In this document: positions 1-6,123 of the stretch, piece after piece | Numbering within the stretch: the first letter of the stretch is position 1 | How the letters are laid out: each line of letters starts with the position of its first letter | DNA from: Comamonadaceae bacterium UBA2334 | GTDB taxonomy: Bacteria > Pseudomonadota > Gammaproteobacteria > Burkholderiales > Burkholderiaceae_C | Length of the DNA: 9,885 bases | Direction of reading: 5' to 3' | NCBI GenBank assembly: GCA_002344885.1 | Contig: DDUQ01000027.1 | Span: 26,800-36,684, forward strand | The notes under the pieces: model-generated | Told to the model about the DNA's origin: nothing | Databases searched by the model: none | Seen by the model: the letters and a program-made list of their open reading frames with translations, nothing else | Position numbers and translations under genes: made by a program

Positions 1-338
1 CCGGGGCGGAAGTTCTCGATCAGCACATCGGCTTCCAGTGCCAGCTGGCGCACCACGGCCTGGCCGTCCGGGTGGCGCAAGTCCAGCGCCACCGAGCGCT
101 TGTTGCGCGACTGCACCTGCCACCACACCGAGGTGCCGTCTTTCAGCATTCGCCATTTGCGAAGGGCGTCGCCACTTTCGGGGGTTTCGATCTTGATGAC
201 CTCGGCCCCGAAATCAGCCAGGGTCTTGGCGCTGAACGGGCCGGCAATGAGCTGGCCCAGCTCCAGTACTTTCAGTCCAGCCAAGGCACTGGGCGTGCTG
301 TGGCCATCTGGGTGGGAAGGGGTGTGAGAGTTCGTCAT
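1..338 (-). CDS. CaiB/BaiF family III CoA-transferase, N-terminal part (gene runs off the window)
   Basis: This is the first ~112 residues of a family III CoA-transferase. These cytosolic enzymes move CoA between a CoA thioester and a free carboxylic acid through an aspartyl-CoA intermediate. The start is ATG at 338. After a short polar leader the frame reads ALAGLKVLELGQLIAGPF, then DFGAEVIKIE, then SRNKRSVALDLRHPDG and DVLIENFRP, which are classic N-terminal signatures of the family. The catalytic Asp lies further on and is outside the window, as is the rest of the protein (family members are about 400 residues). The substrate cannot be read from this part. The gene follows the LysR gene on the same strand after a 33-nt gap, so the two may be co-transcribed. 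There is no clear Shine-Dalgarno; a 17-nt hairpin sits exactly where one would be. Confidence 0.9.
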   Translation of the reverse strand, partial: MTNSHTPSHPDGHSTPSALAGLKVLELGQLIAGPFSAKTLADFGAEVIKIETPESGDALRKWRMLKDGTSVWWQVQSRNKRSVALDLRHPDGQAVVRQLALEADVLIENFRP

Positions 339-355
339 GCCAGGCAGTGTCTGGC
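339..355 (-). other. Hairpin abutting the start codon of the CoA-transferase
   Basis: On the minus strand GCCAGACACTGCCTGGC ends at the base before the ATG at 338. It folds as a 5-bp perfect stem (GCCAG/CTGGC) with two further inner pairs, one of them a wobble, and a 3-nt loop. It occupies the place of the ribosome-binding site. It could limit translation or be a protein-binding palindrome, or it could be chance. Confidence 0.35.
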
Positions 356-371
356 CACGCCTCTCCGGTGT

Positions 372-1310
372 CTATTCGAGAGTGGGAGAGTCAGGCTTCG
401 CGTTTTGCGAAGTCGAGACGAAAAAGTCCCGCAACGCCACCAAGGTGGCATCGGCATCGGCACGGATGGCAATCTGTATGTGACGGTGCGCCCACGCATC
501 GCTCAGTGGGCGCCACGTGAGTTTCATGCCCCGCAAAATGGGCAGCCCCGCCTGTTTGGGCAGCGCTGCGATGCCCAGACCAGACGCCACCATGTGGCCC
601 ACCGCATCAAAGCTGCGCACCTGCATGCGCAGCTTGAACACACGCCCGGCGGCCTGGGCCGCCTGCAATTGCTGCGCCAGCATGGCTGCGCCGGCGTTGA
701 GGCTGATCCACGGCTCGTCCAACGTGTCGGCAAAGGCAATGGGCGTGCGCCCCTCCAGCCGGTGCCCGCGCGGCATGATGAGCACCAGGTCGTCGGTTCG
801 AAAGTCCACCACGTTCAAGCCCTGCACATCGGGACCCGCCACGAACACGCCCATGTCGGCCCGCCCCTCGCGCAGGGCCACCACCACCTGTTCGGACACC
901 TGCTCTTCCACCTCCAGCCGAATGTGCGGGTGCAAGGCTGAATACCGCGCAATGAGCGGCGGCAAAAACTGGTTGATGGCAGCAGTGCTGGAGCACAGCT
1001 GAATGTGGCGGGCCACGCCCTGGCCCGCATCGGTCAGCTCGGCCACCAACTGGTCCATTTCCTGCAACAGCACCAGGCCGTGCCGGGCAAAAATTCGGCC
1101 TGCTGCTGTGGGCGTCAGCCCCCGCGAATGGCGTTCGAACAGCACATGCCCCACTGCGTCTTCCAGCTCTTTGATGCGGCGGCTGGCCGCAGGCAACACC
1201 AGGTTGCATTCGCGCGCGGCCTGGGTCAGGCTGCCTGTGGCAAAACAGGACACCGCCAGGCGGATGGTCACAAAGTCAAATCGGGCGAGGTTGTAGCGGG
1301 GAGTGGCCAT
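372..1310 (-). CDS. LysR-family transcriptional regulator
   Basis: A 312-residue LysR-type regulator of ordinary family length. The N-terminal winged helix-turn-helix spans about residues 10-75: FDFVTIRLAVSCFATGSLTQ leads into AARECNLVLPAASRRIKELE, then LFERHSRGLTPTAAG. A linker helix follows (about 80-97). The periplasmic-binding-protein-like effector domain begins near residue 101 (RHIQLCSSTAAINQFLPPLI) and includes ASGLGIAALP, typical of the family. I chose ATG 1310 because it gives the usual short leader before the helix-turn-helix. The frame opens upstream only to a TTG at 1349, and neither start has a strong ribosome-binding site. The regulator lies 33 nt upstream of the CoA-transferase on the same strand, so it may control that gene; this is inference. 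The effector cannot be deduced. A perfect 12-bp palindrome lies 23 nt upstream of the start and could be its own operator. Confidence 0.93.
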   Translation of the reverse strand: MATPRYNLARFDFVTIRLAVSCFATGSLTQAARECNLVLPAASRRIKELEDAVGHVLFERHSRGLTPTAAGRIFARHGLVLLQEMDQLVAELTDAGQGVARHIQLCSSTAAINQFLPPLIARYSALHPHIRLEVEEQVSEQVVVALREGRADMGVFVAGPDVQGLNVVDFRTDDLVLIMPRGHRLEGRTPIAFADTLDEPWISLNAGAAMLAQQLQAAQAAGRVFKLRMQVRSFDAVGHMVASGLGIAALPKQAGLPILRGMKLTWRPLSDAWAHRHIQIAIRADADATLVALRDFFVSTSQNAKPDSPTLE

Positions 1311-1332
1311 GGCTGTTTGGTCGGCTCGGTTG

Positions 1333-1344
1333 TCGGACGTCCGA
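1333..1344. promoter_or_regulatory. Perfect 12-bp palindrome upstream of the LysR gene
   Basis: TCGGACGTCCGA is fully self-complementary and lies 23 nt before the LysR ATG at 1310, in the region between two divergent genes. LysR proteins often bind dyads near their own promoters, so an autoregulatory site is plausible. The LysR consensus is T-N11-A and this dyad is T-N10-A, so the match is not exact. Confidence 0.3.
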
Positions 1345-1461
1345 TGCAACGGCTGCCAACGTCAAAACGAGCGCCCATTGTCGTCTGCCAGAGTGCCTCC
1401 ACACACCACCCGTCGGCAGTCAGTGGGCCGACTTGAGTCAGCGAACGCACAAATATTCCGG

Positions 1462-1488
1462 TGAAGTGTGACTAATTCGGGCCGATAT
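1462..1488 (+). promoter_or_regulatory. Predicted sigma-28 (FliA) promoter for the calcium-loop protein
   Basis: The sequence TGAAGTGT, then 11 nt, then GCCGATAT matches the enterobacterial FliA consensus TAAAGTTT-N11-GCCGATAA at 6 of 8 and 7 of 8 positions with exactly the right spacing. The element points at the gene starting at 1535. It predicts a transcript start near 1495 and a leader of about 40 nt, which leaves room for the AGGAG at 1524-1528. No comparable sigma-70 pair stands out in this intergenic region. The match was read by eye and not scored against the genome background. Confidence 0.65.
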
Positions 1489-1534
1489 CCCATCAAGTCG
1501 AAATCCCTGCCCCGACTTGACCCAGGAGTCCACC

Positions 1535-2641
1535 ATGCACATCCAGCAAACCGCCGTCGCCATGCAATCGAGCTACCTGCGAGTGGCCAGCACCACGTCA
1601 AAGGAACGGCTGGAAATCAATGGCTCGCCCACCCGCAGCCAGATTGCACGCGCGGTGGCGGCGGAGTCTGCTGCACAACGCCAGGCCACCTCACGCCCTC
1701 AACCGGAACGTGCCCCCCCACAAGCCTGCAGCTGCGACTTCAGCCCTGCGGCCACTGAGGCAGCTGCAGCAGACGGCAACCCGGACATCGACCCGCGCAT
1801 GCAGACACTCGCACGCATGATCGAGGCCATCACCGGCATGCGCATCCGGGTTCTGACCATGCAGGACCTGCAAGGCTCGGGGGGCAACGCTGCCTCACAG
1901 CCCAGCGAAGCCAAGCCGCCTCAGTCTTCGTCAGCGGTGCCAAGCCAACCACCCGCCGACACCGATGCCGACTGGGGCCTGGTGTACGAGCGCGAAGTCA
2001 CCCATACCGAGTTCGAAAGCGTGTCCGTTCAAACCAGTGGCCAAGTCAAAACGGCAGACGGACGCACCATTGACTTTCAGTTGGACCTGTCCGTCACGTC
2101 CATGCAATCGACCTCCCTGTCAGAGAGCCTGCGCCTGGGCAACGCCAAGCTGAAGGACCCGCTGGTGATCCACTTTGACGGGGCCGTGGGGGAGTTGCGC
2201 AACGTGGCGTTCGAGTTCGACCTGGATGCCGACGGCACCACCGACCGCGTGCCGTTTGTGGGCACAGGCAGCGGCTTTCTGGCGCTGGACGCCAACGGCA
2301 ACGGGCAGATCGACAACGGGCGCGAGCTGTTTGGCACCCAGAGTGGCGATGGCTTTGCCGACCTGGCCAAACTGGACTCGGACGGCAACCAGTGGATCGA
2401 CGAGGCTGACCCCGCGTATGCGCGGCTCAGTGTCTGGCGCATGGATGCGGCAGGGCAAACCAGTCTGCAATCGCTGGCGTCGCTGGATGTGGGCGCGCTG
2501 TACCTGGGGCGTGTGGCCAGCGACATGACCCTGCGCGAAGGTGGCGCGGGCCAGCAGTTGGGCCAGCTTCGCAGCACCGGGCTGTACCTGACCCACGCAG
2601 GGCAGGCCGGAGCGTTGCAGCAGATCGACCTGGTGGCCTGA
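1535..2641 (+). CDS. Uncharacterised protein with EF-hand-like calcium loops (FrpC/VCBS-type LDxNGNGxIDNGxELFG family)
   Basis: A 368-residue protein of a widespread but unstudied proteobacterial family. I chose ATG 1535 because AGGAG lies 6 nt upstream; an in-frame TTG at 1517 has no such support. Residues 1-88 are low-complexity. Residues 89-111 (RMQTLARMIEAITGMRIRVL) form a conserved helical motif. A Ser/Pro/Gln linker follows, then WGLVYERE (about 147) starts a beta-rich domain including DGRTIDFQLDL. The calcium-type loops are DLDADGTTD (229-237), DANGNGQID (252-260, followed by ELFG) and DSDGNQWIDEAD (281-292), with a degenerate fourth near VWRMDAAGQTS. There is no signal peptide or membrane segment. 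Similar loops occur in RTX and FrpC-like secreted proteins, so calcium binding is a fair inference, but RTX nonapeptides are absent. The upstream promoter suggests co-expression with late flagellar genes. The function is unknown. Confidence 0.85.
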   Translation: MHIQQTAVAMQSSYLRVASTTSKERLEINGSPTRSQIARAVAAESAAQRQATSRPQPERAPPQACSCDFSPAATEAAAADGNPDIDPRMQTLARMIEAITGMRIRVLTMQDLQGSGGNAASQPSEAKPPQSSSAVPSQPPADTDADWGLVYEREVTHTEFESVSVQTSGQVKTADGRTIDFQLDLSVTSMQSTSLSESLRLGNAKLKDPLVIHFDGAVGELRNVAFEFDLDADGTTDRVPFVGTGSGFLALDANGNGQIDNGRELFGTQSGDGFADLAKLDSDGNQWIDEADPAYARLSVWRMDAAGQTSLQSLASLDVGALYLGRVASDMTLREGGAGQQLGQLRSTGLYLTHAGQAGALQQIDLVA

Positions 2642-2658
2642 CGGTTGGCGTGTGCGCA

Positions 2659-2676
2659 GCCGGGTTGCTGCCCGGC
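2659..2676. terminator. Hairpin between convergent genes, possible terminator
   Basis: GCCGGG-TTGCTG-CCCGGC forms a 6-bp GC-only stem with a 6-nt loop in the 37 nt between two convergent stop codons. An alternative stem GTTGC/GCAAC overlaps it. No T-run follows on either strand, so a classical intrinsic terminator is not proven. Confidence 0.3.
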
Positions 2677-2678
2677 AA

Positions 2679-3350
2679 CTACCCCACCCAGGATGTCCAG
2701 AACTGCACCACCAGCAGCCAGGTGACATGCCCCAAAGCCACCGCATACGCCACACCCATGCTCCCCAGCACCAGGGAAAGGCACAGCGCCAGGCCGTCCT
2801 CAAGCAGCTTGCCCATGGCCAGCGCCACCAGGCTGAATGCTGGCAGCACGTTGCCGACCGGAACCGGCAGGAAAATGACCAGTGCCTGCAGGGCAATCCA
2901 CCCCGCCCACAGACCCCGTGTCCACCCGGCCTGCATCGCTGGCAGGCGTGGACGTGACCAGCGGCCGGCAAAGCGGTAGCTGACGGCCAGCGTTTTCAGC
3001 GTGCGCAGCGACCAGCGCACGTTCAGCCGCATGTGTGCCAAACGGGGATGTATGGCCATCTGGGAGCGGCCACGCAGCCAGTCCCACGACAACCACCACA
3101 GCGCCACACCGAAGACATTGCCCACCCCACCAACCGGCAGGATGGTGATCAGTGCAAACACCATCAGCATCACACTGATAGACGAAGCCCCGCCGTGCAA
3201 CGCGAGCAGAGCCGCCAGAGTCAACCCCGGCTGGTCGTGCGGCTGGGTCTGCAACGGACCTTGGGCCTGCCTGAAACGCCTGGCCAGCCGCAACGCGGCG
3301 TAGCGCGAACCACTGGGGTCGCGCCGGGTCTGGTTGTGCCATTCAACCAC
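2679..3350 (-). CDS. ExoD-family integral membrane protein
   Basis: A 223-residue inner-membrane protein of the ExoD family, named for a Rhizobium protein affecting exopolysaccharide synthesis and alkali tolerance; the biochemical role is not established. About 45 polar residues precede LTLAALLALHGG. A first hydrophobic block (about 54-92) contains the motif LPVGGVGNVFG. A basic loop (93-145) follows, then a second block (147-218) with FLPVPVGNVLPAFSLVALAM and GKLLEDGLA. The two LPxxxxGN motifs reflect the internal duplication of the family. The start is GTG 3350, supported by AGGGAT 6 nt upstream; an ATG at 3342 is in another frame. The start overlaps the end of psd by 8 nt, so translational coupling to psd is likely and an envelope role is plausible. 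Confidence 0.83.
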   Translation of the reverse strand: MVEWHNQTRRDPSGSRYAALRLARRFRQAQGPLQTQPHDQPGLTLAALLALHGGASSISVMLMVFALITILPVGGVGNVFGVALWWLSWDWLRGRSQMAIHPRLAHMRLNVRWSLRTLKTLAVSYRFAGRWSRPRLPAMQAGWTRGLWAGWIALQALVIFLPVPVGNVLPAFSLVALAMGKLLEDGLALCLSLVLGSMGVAYAVALGHVTWLLVVQFWTSWVG

Positions 3351-4284
3351 CGGGCGATCCCTGCTTGTCAGTGGCCATAGGTGGCACGACTTGGGCGCTT
3401 GCCTGTTGGCCAGGCGGGTGGTGGGCCAGCGCCTGACCGGCCTTCACCTCCGCACCGGTCCGGATGCCTGTGGCCAGCGTGAGATGGGGCGGCAGCAGCA
3501 CGATGATGGTGGAGCCATGCTCGAACCAGCCCATCTCGTCACCTTTGACGTGTGGCGCATAGCAGGGCATCACATGGGGGCCCCGGTAGCGCAGGTGGAG
3601 CAACACATTGATGAAATGCAGCCGGATGCTCGCCACCAGAATGGCCGCCACGGGCACCAGCGCCACGGCGCTACGGTCTTTGGCCAGCTTCACCTCGATG
3701 ACCGCGCGCTCGTTCTTGCAGAACAGCCGTTCCACCCGCTTGAGTGCGATGGGGTTCACGTTCCAGGTGTCGCCCGAGATGTAGGTGACCCGCTCCACCA
3801 GACCGTCCGCAGGAGCATGGAACCGGTGGTACATGCTGGAGGTGAGGCGCAGCGTCACGTACTTGCCCCGGGCATACCGCTGCGCCAGTTCGGCGGAACC
3901 CAACAGGTCTTCCAGCGTGTACGGAAAGCCTTTGGCCTGCCACAACTGCGTGCCCTCGATGTCGCCACAGGCCCCCACAATACCGTCACTGGGGCAGCAA
4001 ACCGTGTCAGCATCCGGGTCGAAGGGGCGGGCATCGGGTTTGAGGCTGCGGGTGAAGCAGTCGTGCAGGCTGTCGAACTGTTGCGTGGTGGCCTCACTCA
4101 GGTCCAGCGGGGTGAACCAGCGCCACACGGCTATCGACCACCGCGTCAGCCAGGGGCTGCGGATCTGGCTGTACCAGCCCATGAAGCGCGTCAGCGCCAG
4201 GCGCGGCACACGGTTGGTCAACAGGAAGTTCAGATCCTCTTGCAGCAAAAGCCGCTCGCGCAGGGTGGGTGTTTTCATCGTCAT
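3343..4284 (-). CDS. psd: Phosphatidylserine decarboxylase proenzyme
   Basis: A 313-residue pyruvoyl-dependent decarboxylase that converts phosphatidylserine to phosphatidylethanolamine at the inner membrane. It is close to the E. coli enzyme in length. The catalytic Asp sits in CCPSDGIV (D100). The histidines are in MYHRFHAPADG (H153 and H156). The self-cleavage site is G257-S258-T259 within WFEHGSTIIVLLP, where Ser becomes the pyruvoyl group of the small subunit. The usual LGST reads HGST here. NERAVIEV and GDTWNVNPIAL also match the family. ATG 4284 gives MTMKTPTLRE; ATG 4278 is equally possible, and neither has a clear ribosome-binding site. The open frame extends far upstream, but only as antisense of the next gene. 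It is followed by the overlapping ExoD-family gene and is divergent from an aminotransferase-like gene 51 nt away. Unlike many bacteria, there is no pssA neighbour in view. Confidence 0.95.
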   Translation of the reverse strand: MTMKTPTLRERLLLQEDLNFLLTNRVPRLALTRFMGWYSQIRSPWLTRWSIAVWRWFTPLDLSEATTQQFDSLHDCFTRSLKPDARPFDPDADTVCCPSDGIVGACGDIEGTQLWQAKGFPYTLEDLLGSAELAQRYARGKYVTLRLTSSMYHRFHAPADGLVERVTYISGDTWNVNPIALKRVERLFCKNERAVIEVKLAKDRSAVALVPVAAILVASIRLHFINVLLHLRYRGPHVMPCYAPHVKGDEMGWFEHGSTIIVLLPPHLTLATGIRTGAEVKAGQALAHHPPGQQASAQVVPPMATDKQGSPGG

Positions 4285-4335
4285 GTCAAACGTCAGGCAT
4301 ACAACTTTCACATCCCAACTTGAAAGCCTGATGAC
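4285..4335. promoter_or_regulatory. Short divergent promoter region with nested inverted repeats
   Basis: Only 51 nt separate the starts of psd and the class III PLP enzyme, so their promoters must overlap or extend into the genes. Two nested dyads are visible. TCAGGC (4293-4298) pairs with GCCTGA (4326-4331), and CTTTCA (4305-4310) pairs with TGAAAG (4321-4326). This could be a shared operator for both genes. No convincing -35/-10 pair could be picked for either. Confidence 0.35.
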
Positions 4336-6000
4336 ATGAGCGCAGAAATGATGTTGACGTCCGCCGCCTTGGCCGCTGCCGCCCCCTTGCTGGCCTTCAA
4401 GGTCTGGCGGCGGTTGCAGTTGTCGCTCGCCAAGCACCGCTCGCTGGCCGGCCATTCGCGCATGGCGAAGCGCGTGGCGCGGCTGGTACCCGGCTACAGC
4501 TACGACGAAGCCCGATTTTTTGCTGCCGACGATGCCCCGGCCGACATTCAGGCCTTGCGCAAGGCGGGTTTCACCCGCCTGTCCGCCGCACTCCAGGCCA
4601 TGGCACCCCGAACACTGGCGCTGACCGCGCAAACACGCGAAGGCGTGTCTGACATGCAATTCACCGGCCGCTACCGCGTGCCCTTCCAGTTCAGCGAACA
4701 CGCCCGCCAGCACCTGCCGGTGGGGGCATTCTGGGATTCGGCCCAGAGCGTCGAACTGACCGACCTGGACGGCAACCGCTTCCTGGACCTGACAGGCTCG
4801 TACGGCGTAAACGTGTTTGGCGTGGACTTTTACAAAGCCTGCATGCGTGAAGGTGCCGAGCTGGGCAGCAGCCTGGGGCCGGTCCTGGGCGGCTACCACC
4901 CTTGCGTGGCCCGCAACGTGGCACGTTTGCAGGAACTGTCGGGCATGGACGAAGTGTCGTTCCACATGTCGGGCACCGAAGCAGTGATGCAGGCCGTGCG
5001 CCTGGCCCGTTACCACACCGGCAAGCGGCACCTGGTGCGCTTCACCGGTGCCTACCATGGCTGGTGGGAAGACGTGCAGCCCGGCCCCGGCAACCCCCTG
5101 CCCCCCCGCGAAACCTACACGCTCAAGGACATGGACGGTGACACGTTGCGCGTGCTGCGCACCCGCAACGACATTGCCTGCGTGCTCGTGAACCCGCTGC
5201 AGGCGCTGCACCCCAACAGCAACGCGCCGGGCGATTCCACACTGGTCGATGGCAGCCGCCAGGCAGGTTTTGACCGCGCGGCCTACTCCGCCTGGCTGCA
5301 ACAGTTGCGCGAGGTATGCACGCAACGCGGCATTGTGCTGATCTTTGACGAGGTGTTCGTCGGCTTCCGGCTGGCCAAGGGCGGTGCGCAGGCCTATTTC
5401 AACGTGCAGGCCGACATGGTGGTGTATGGCAAAACCCTGGGCGGCGGCCTGCCTGTGGGCGTGGTGTGCGGCAAGCAGCACCTGATGCAGCGTTTCAAGC
5501 CCGAGCGCCCGGCCGACATCTGTTTTGCCCGCGGCACGTTCAATGCCCACCCGTACGTGATGGGGGCCATGGACGCGTTCCTGACCCGCTTGCAGTCACC
5601 CGAAGTCCAGGCCCTGTACGACGGCCTGGACGAACGCTGGCAGGCACGCGCAGCCGCCGTGAACCAGGCGCTTGCAGAAGCCGGCGCGCCGTTGCAGGTA
5701 CGTGCGCTGTCCAGCATCTGGACTGTGGTGTACACCCAGCCTTCGCGCTACCACTGGATGTTGCAGTACTACCTGCGCGAAGCCGGGCTGGCATTGAGTT
5801 GGGTGGGCACCGGACGGTTCATTTTCAGCCTGAACTACACCGACGCCGACATGGCCGAGGTCACCCGCAGGCTGTTGGCTGCTTGCCAGCACATGCAGGC
5901 CGATGGATGGTGGTGGCAGAGCGGACACACAACCCACAAGGACATCAAACGTAAGATTCTGAAAGAAATGTTGCTCCAGCGCCTTTCCAGCAATACCTGA
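4336..6000 (+). CDS. Class III PLP-dependent enzyme, glutamate-1-semialdehyde aminomutase-like, with N-terminal hydrophobic extension
   Basis: A 554-residue fold-type I PLP enzyme of the class III aminotransferase group. The core begins near residue 112 and resembles glutamate-1-semialdehyde aminomutase. SGTEAVMQAVRLARYHTG (212-229) and GTFNAHP (400-406) bind the cofactor phosphate, AYHGW (239-243) stacks on the ring, IFDEVFVGFR carries D338, and VYGKTLGGGLPVG carries the Schiff-base lysine K366. It is about 120 residues longer than the true aminomutase. The extra N-terminus has a hydrophobic stretch (about 6-21, TSAALAAAAPLLAF inside) followed by a very basic segment, which could attach it to the membrane. 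Where many class III enzymes have EPxxG, this one reads NPLQALHPN. It is therefore probably not the haem-pathway enzyme. Its divergence from psd hints at lipid or amino-alcohol chemistry, but the substrate is unknown. The ribosome-binding site is weak (GAAAG). Confidence 0.85.
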   Translation: MSAEMMLTSAALAAAAPLLAFKVWRRLQLSLAKHRSLAGHSRMAKRVARLVPGYSYDEARFFAADDAPADIQALRKAGFTRLSAALQAMAPRTLALTAQTREGVSDMQFTGRYRVPFQFSEHARQHLPVGAFWDSAQSVELTDLDGNRFLDLTGSYGVNVFGVDFYKACMREGAELGSSLGPVLGGYHPCVARNVARLQELSGMDEVSFHMSGTEAVMQAVRLARYHTGKRHLVRFTGAYHGWWEDVQPGPGNPLPPRETYTLKDMDGDTLRVLRTRNDIACVLVNPLQALHPNSNAPGDSTLVDGSRQAGFDRAAYSAWLQQLREVCTQRGIVLIFDEVFVGFRLAKGGAQAYFNVQADMVVYGKTLGGGLPVGVVCGKQHLMQRFKPERPADICFARGTFNAHPYVMGAMDAFLTRLQSPEVQALYDGLDERWQARAAAVNQALAEAGAPLQVRALSSIWTVVYTQPSRYHWMLQYYLREAGLALSWVGTGRFIFSLNYTDADMAEVTRRLLAACQHMQADGWWWQSGHTTHKDIKRKILKEMLLQRLSSNT

Positions 6001-6001
6001 T

Positions 6002-6010
6002 TGCTATACT
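6002..6010 (+). promoter_or_regulatory. Candidate extended -10 promoter element before the RHH-ParA module
   Basis: TG-C-TATACT matches an extended -10 element (TGnTATAAT) with one mismatch in the hexamer. It lies just after the stop codon of the PLP enzyme and would start a transcript near 6017, giving a leader of about 107 nt for the next gene. No good -35 is present, which extended -10 promoters do not need. A second start nearer the gene is possible (TTGTCA 6078-6083 with TATACC 6100-6105, 16-nt spacer). Confidence 0.35.
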
Positions 6011-6070
6011 TTGATGAACGACTGCAAGGCATGTCTGGCGCACAAACGGCGAACAACTCGAACCGGCTAC

Positions 6071-6103
6071 ACAACAGTTGTCATTTGATATAAACTGTTT
6101 ATA
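6071..6103 (+). promoter_or_regulatory. Pair of dyads in an AT-rich patch, likely operator of the RHH-ParA module
   Basis: Two perfect dyads with single-base centres lie close together: ACAAC-A-GTTGT (6071-6081) and TATAAAC-T-GTTTATA (6089-6103). Both carry AACNGTT at the core, so they may be two copies of one binding site. They overlap the likely -35/-10 region (TTGTCA, TATAAA) about 20-50 nt before the ATG at 6124. Ribbon-helix-helix partition proteins usually repress their own promoters through such short dyads, so the gene product at 6124 is the natural candidate ligand. Confidence 0.5.
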
Positions 6104-6123
6104 CCAATCAACAGGAGTCAACC

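Noticed and set aside
72..941. 289-codon plus-strand open frame over the CoA-transferase and LysR genes
   Set aside because: It crosses two recognised minus-strand genes and the gap between them, with no recognisable domain.
2120..2971. 283-codon minus-strand frame spanning the calcium-loop gene and the ExoD gene
   Set aside because: It is antisense to the calcium-loop gene and out of frame with the ExoD-family gene; no family motif.
3334..4323. 329-codon plus-strand open frame over psd
   Set aside because: It is antisense to a well-recognised psd with intact active-site motifs; a high-GC mirror frame with His/Gln/Arg-rich composition.
4285..5550. Open frame extending psd upstream by more than 400 codons on the minus strand
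   Set aside because: It is antisense to the class III PLP enzyme, whose plus-strand frame has clear motifs. The extension resembles no protein, and the psd family start is at 4284 or 4278.
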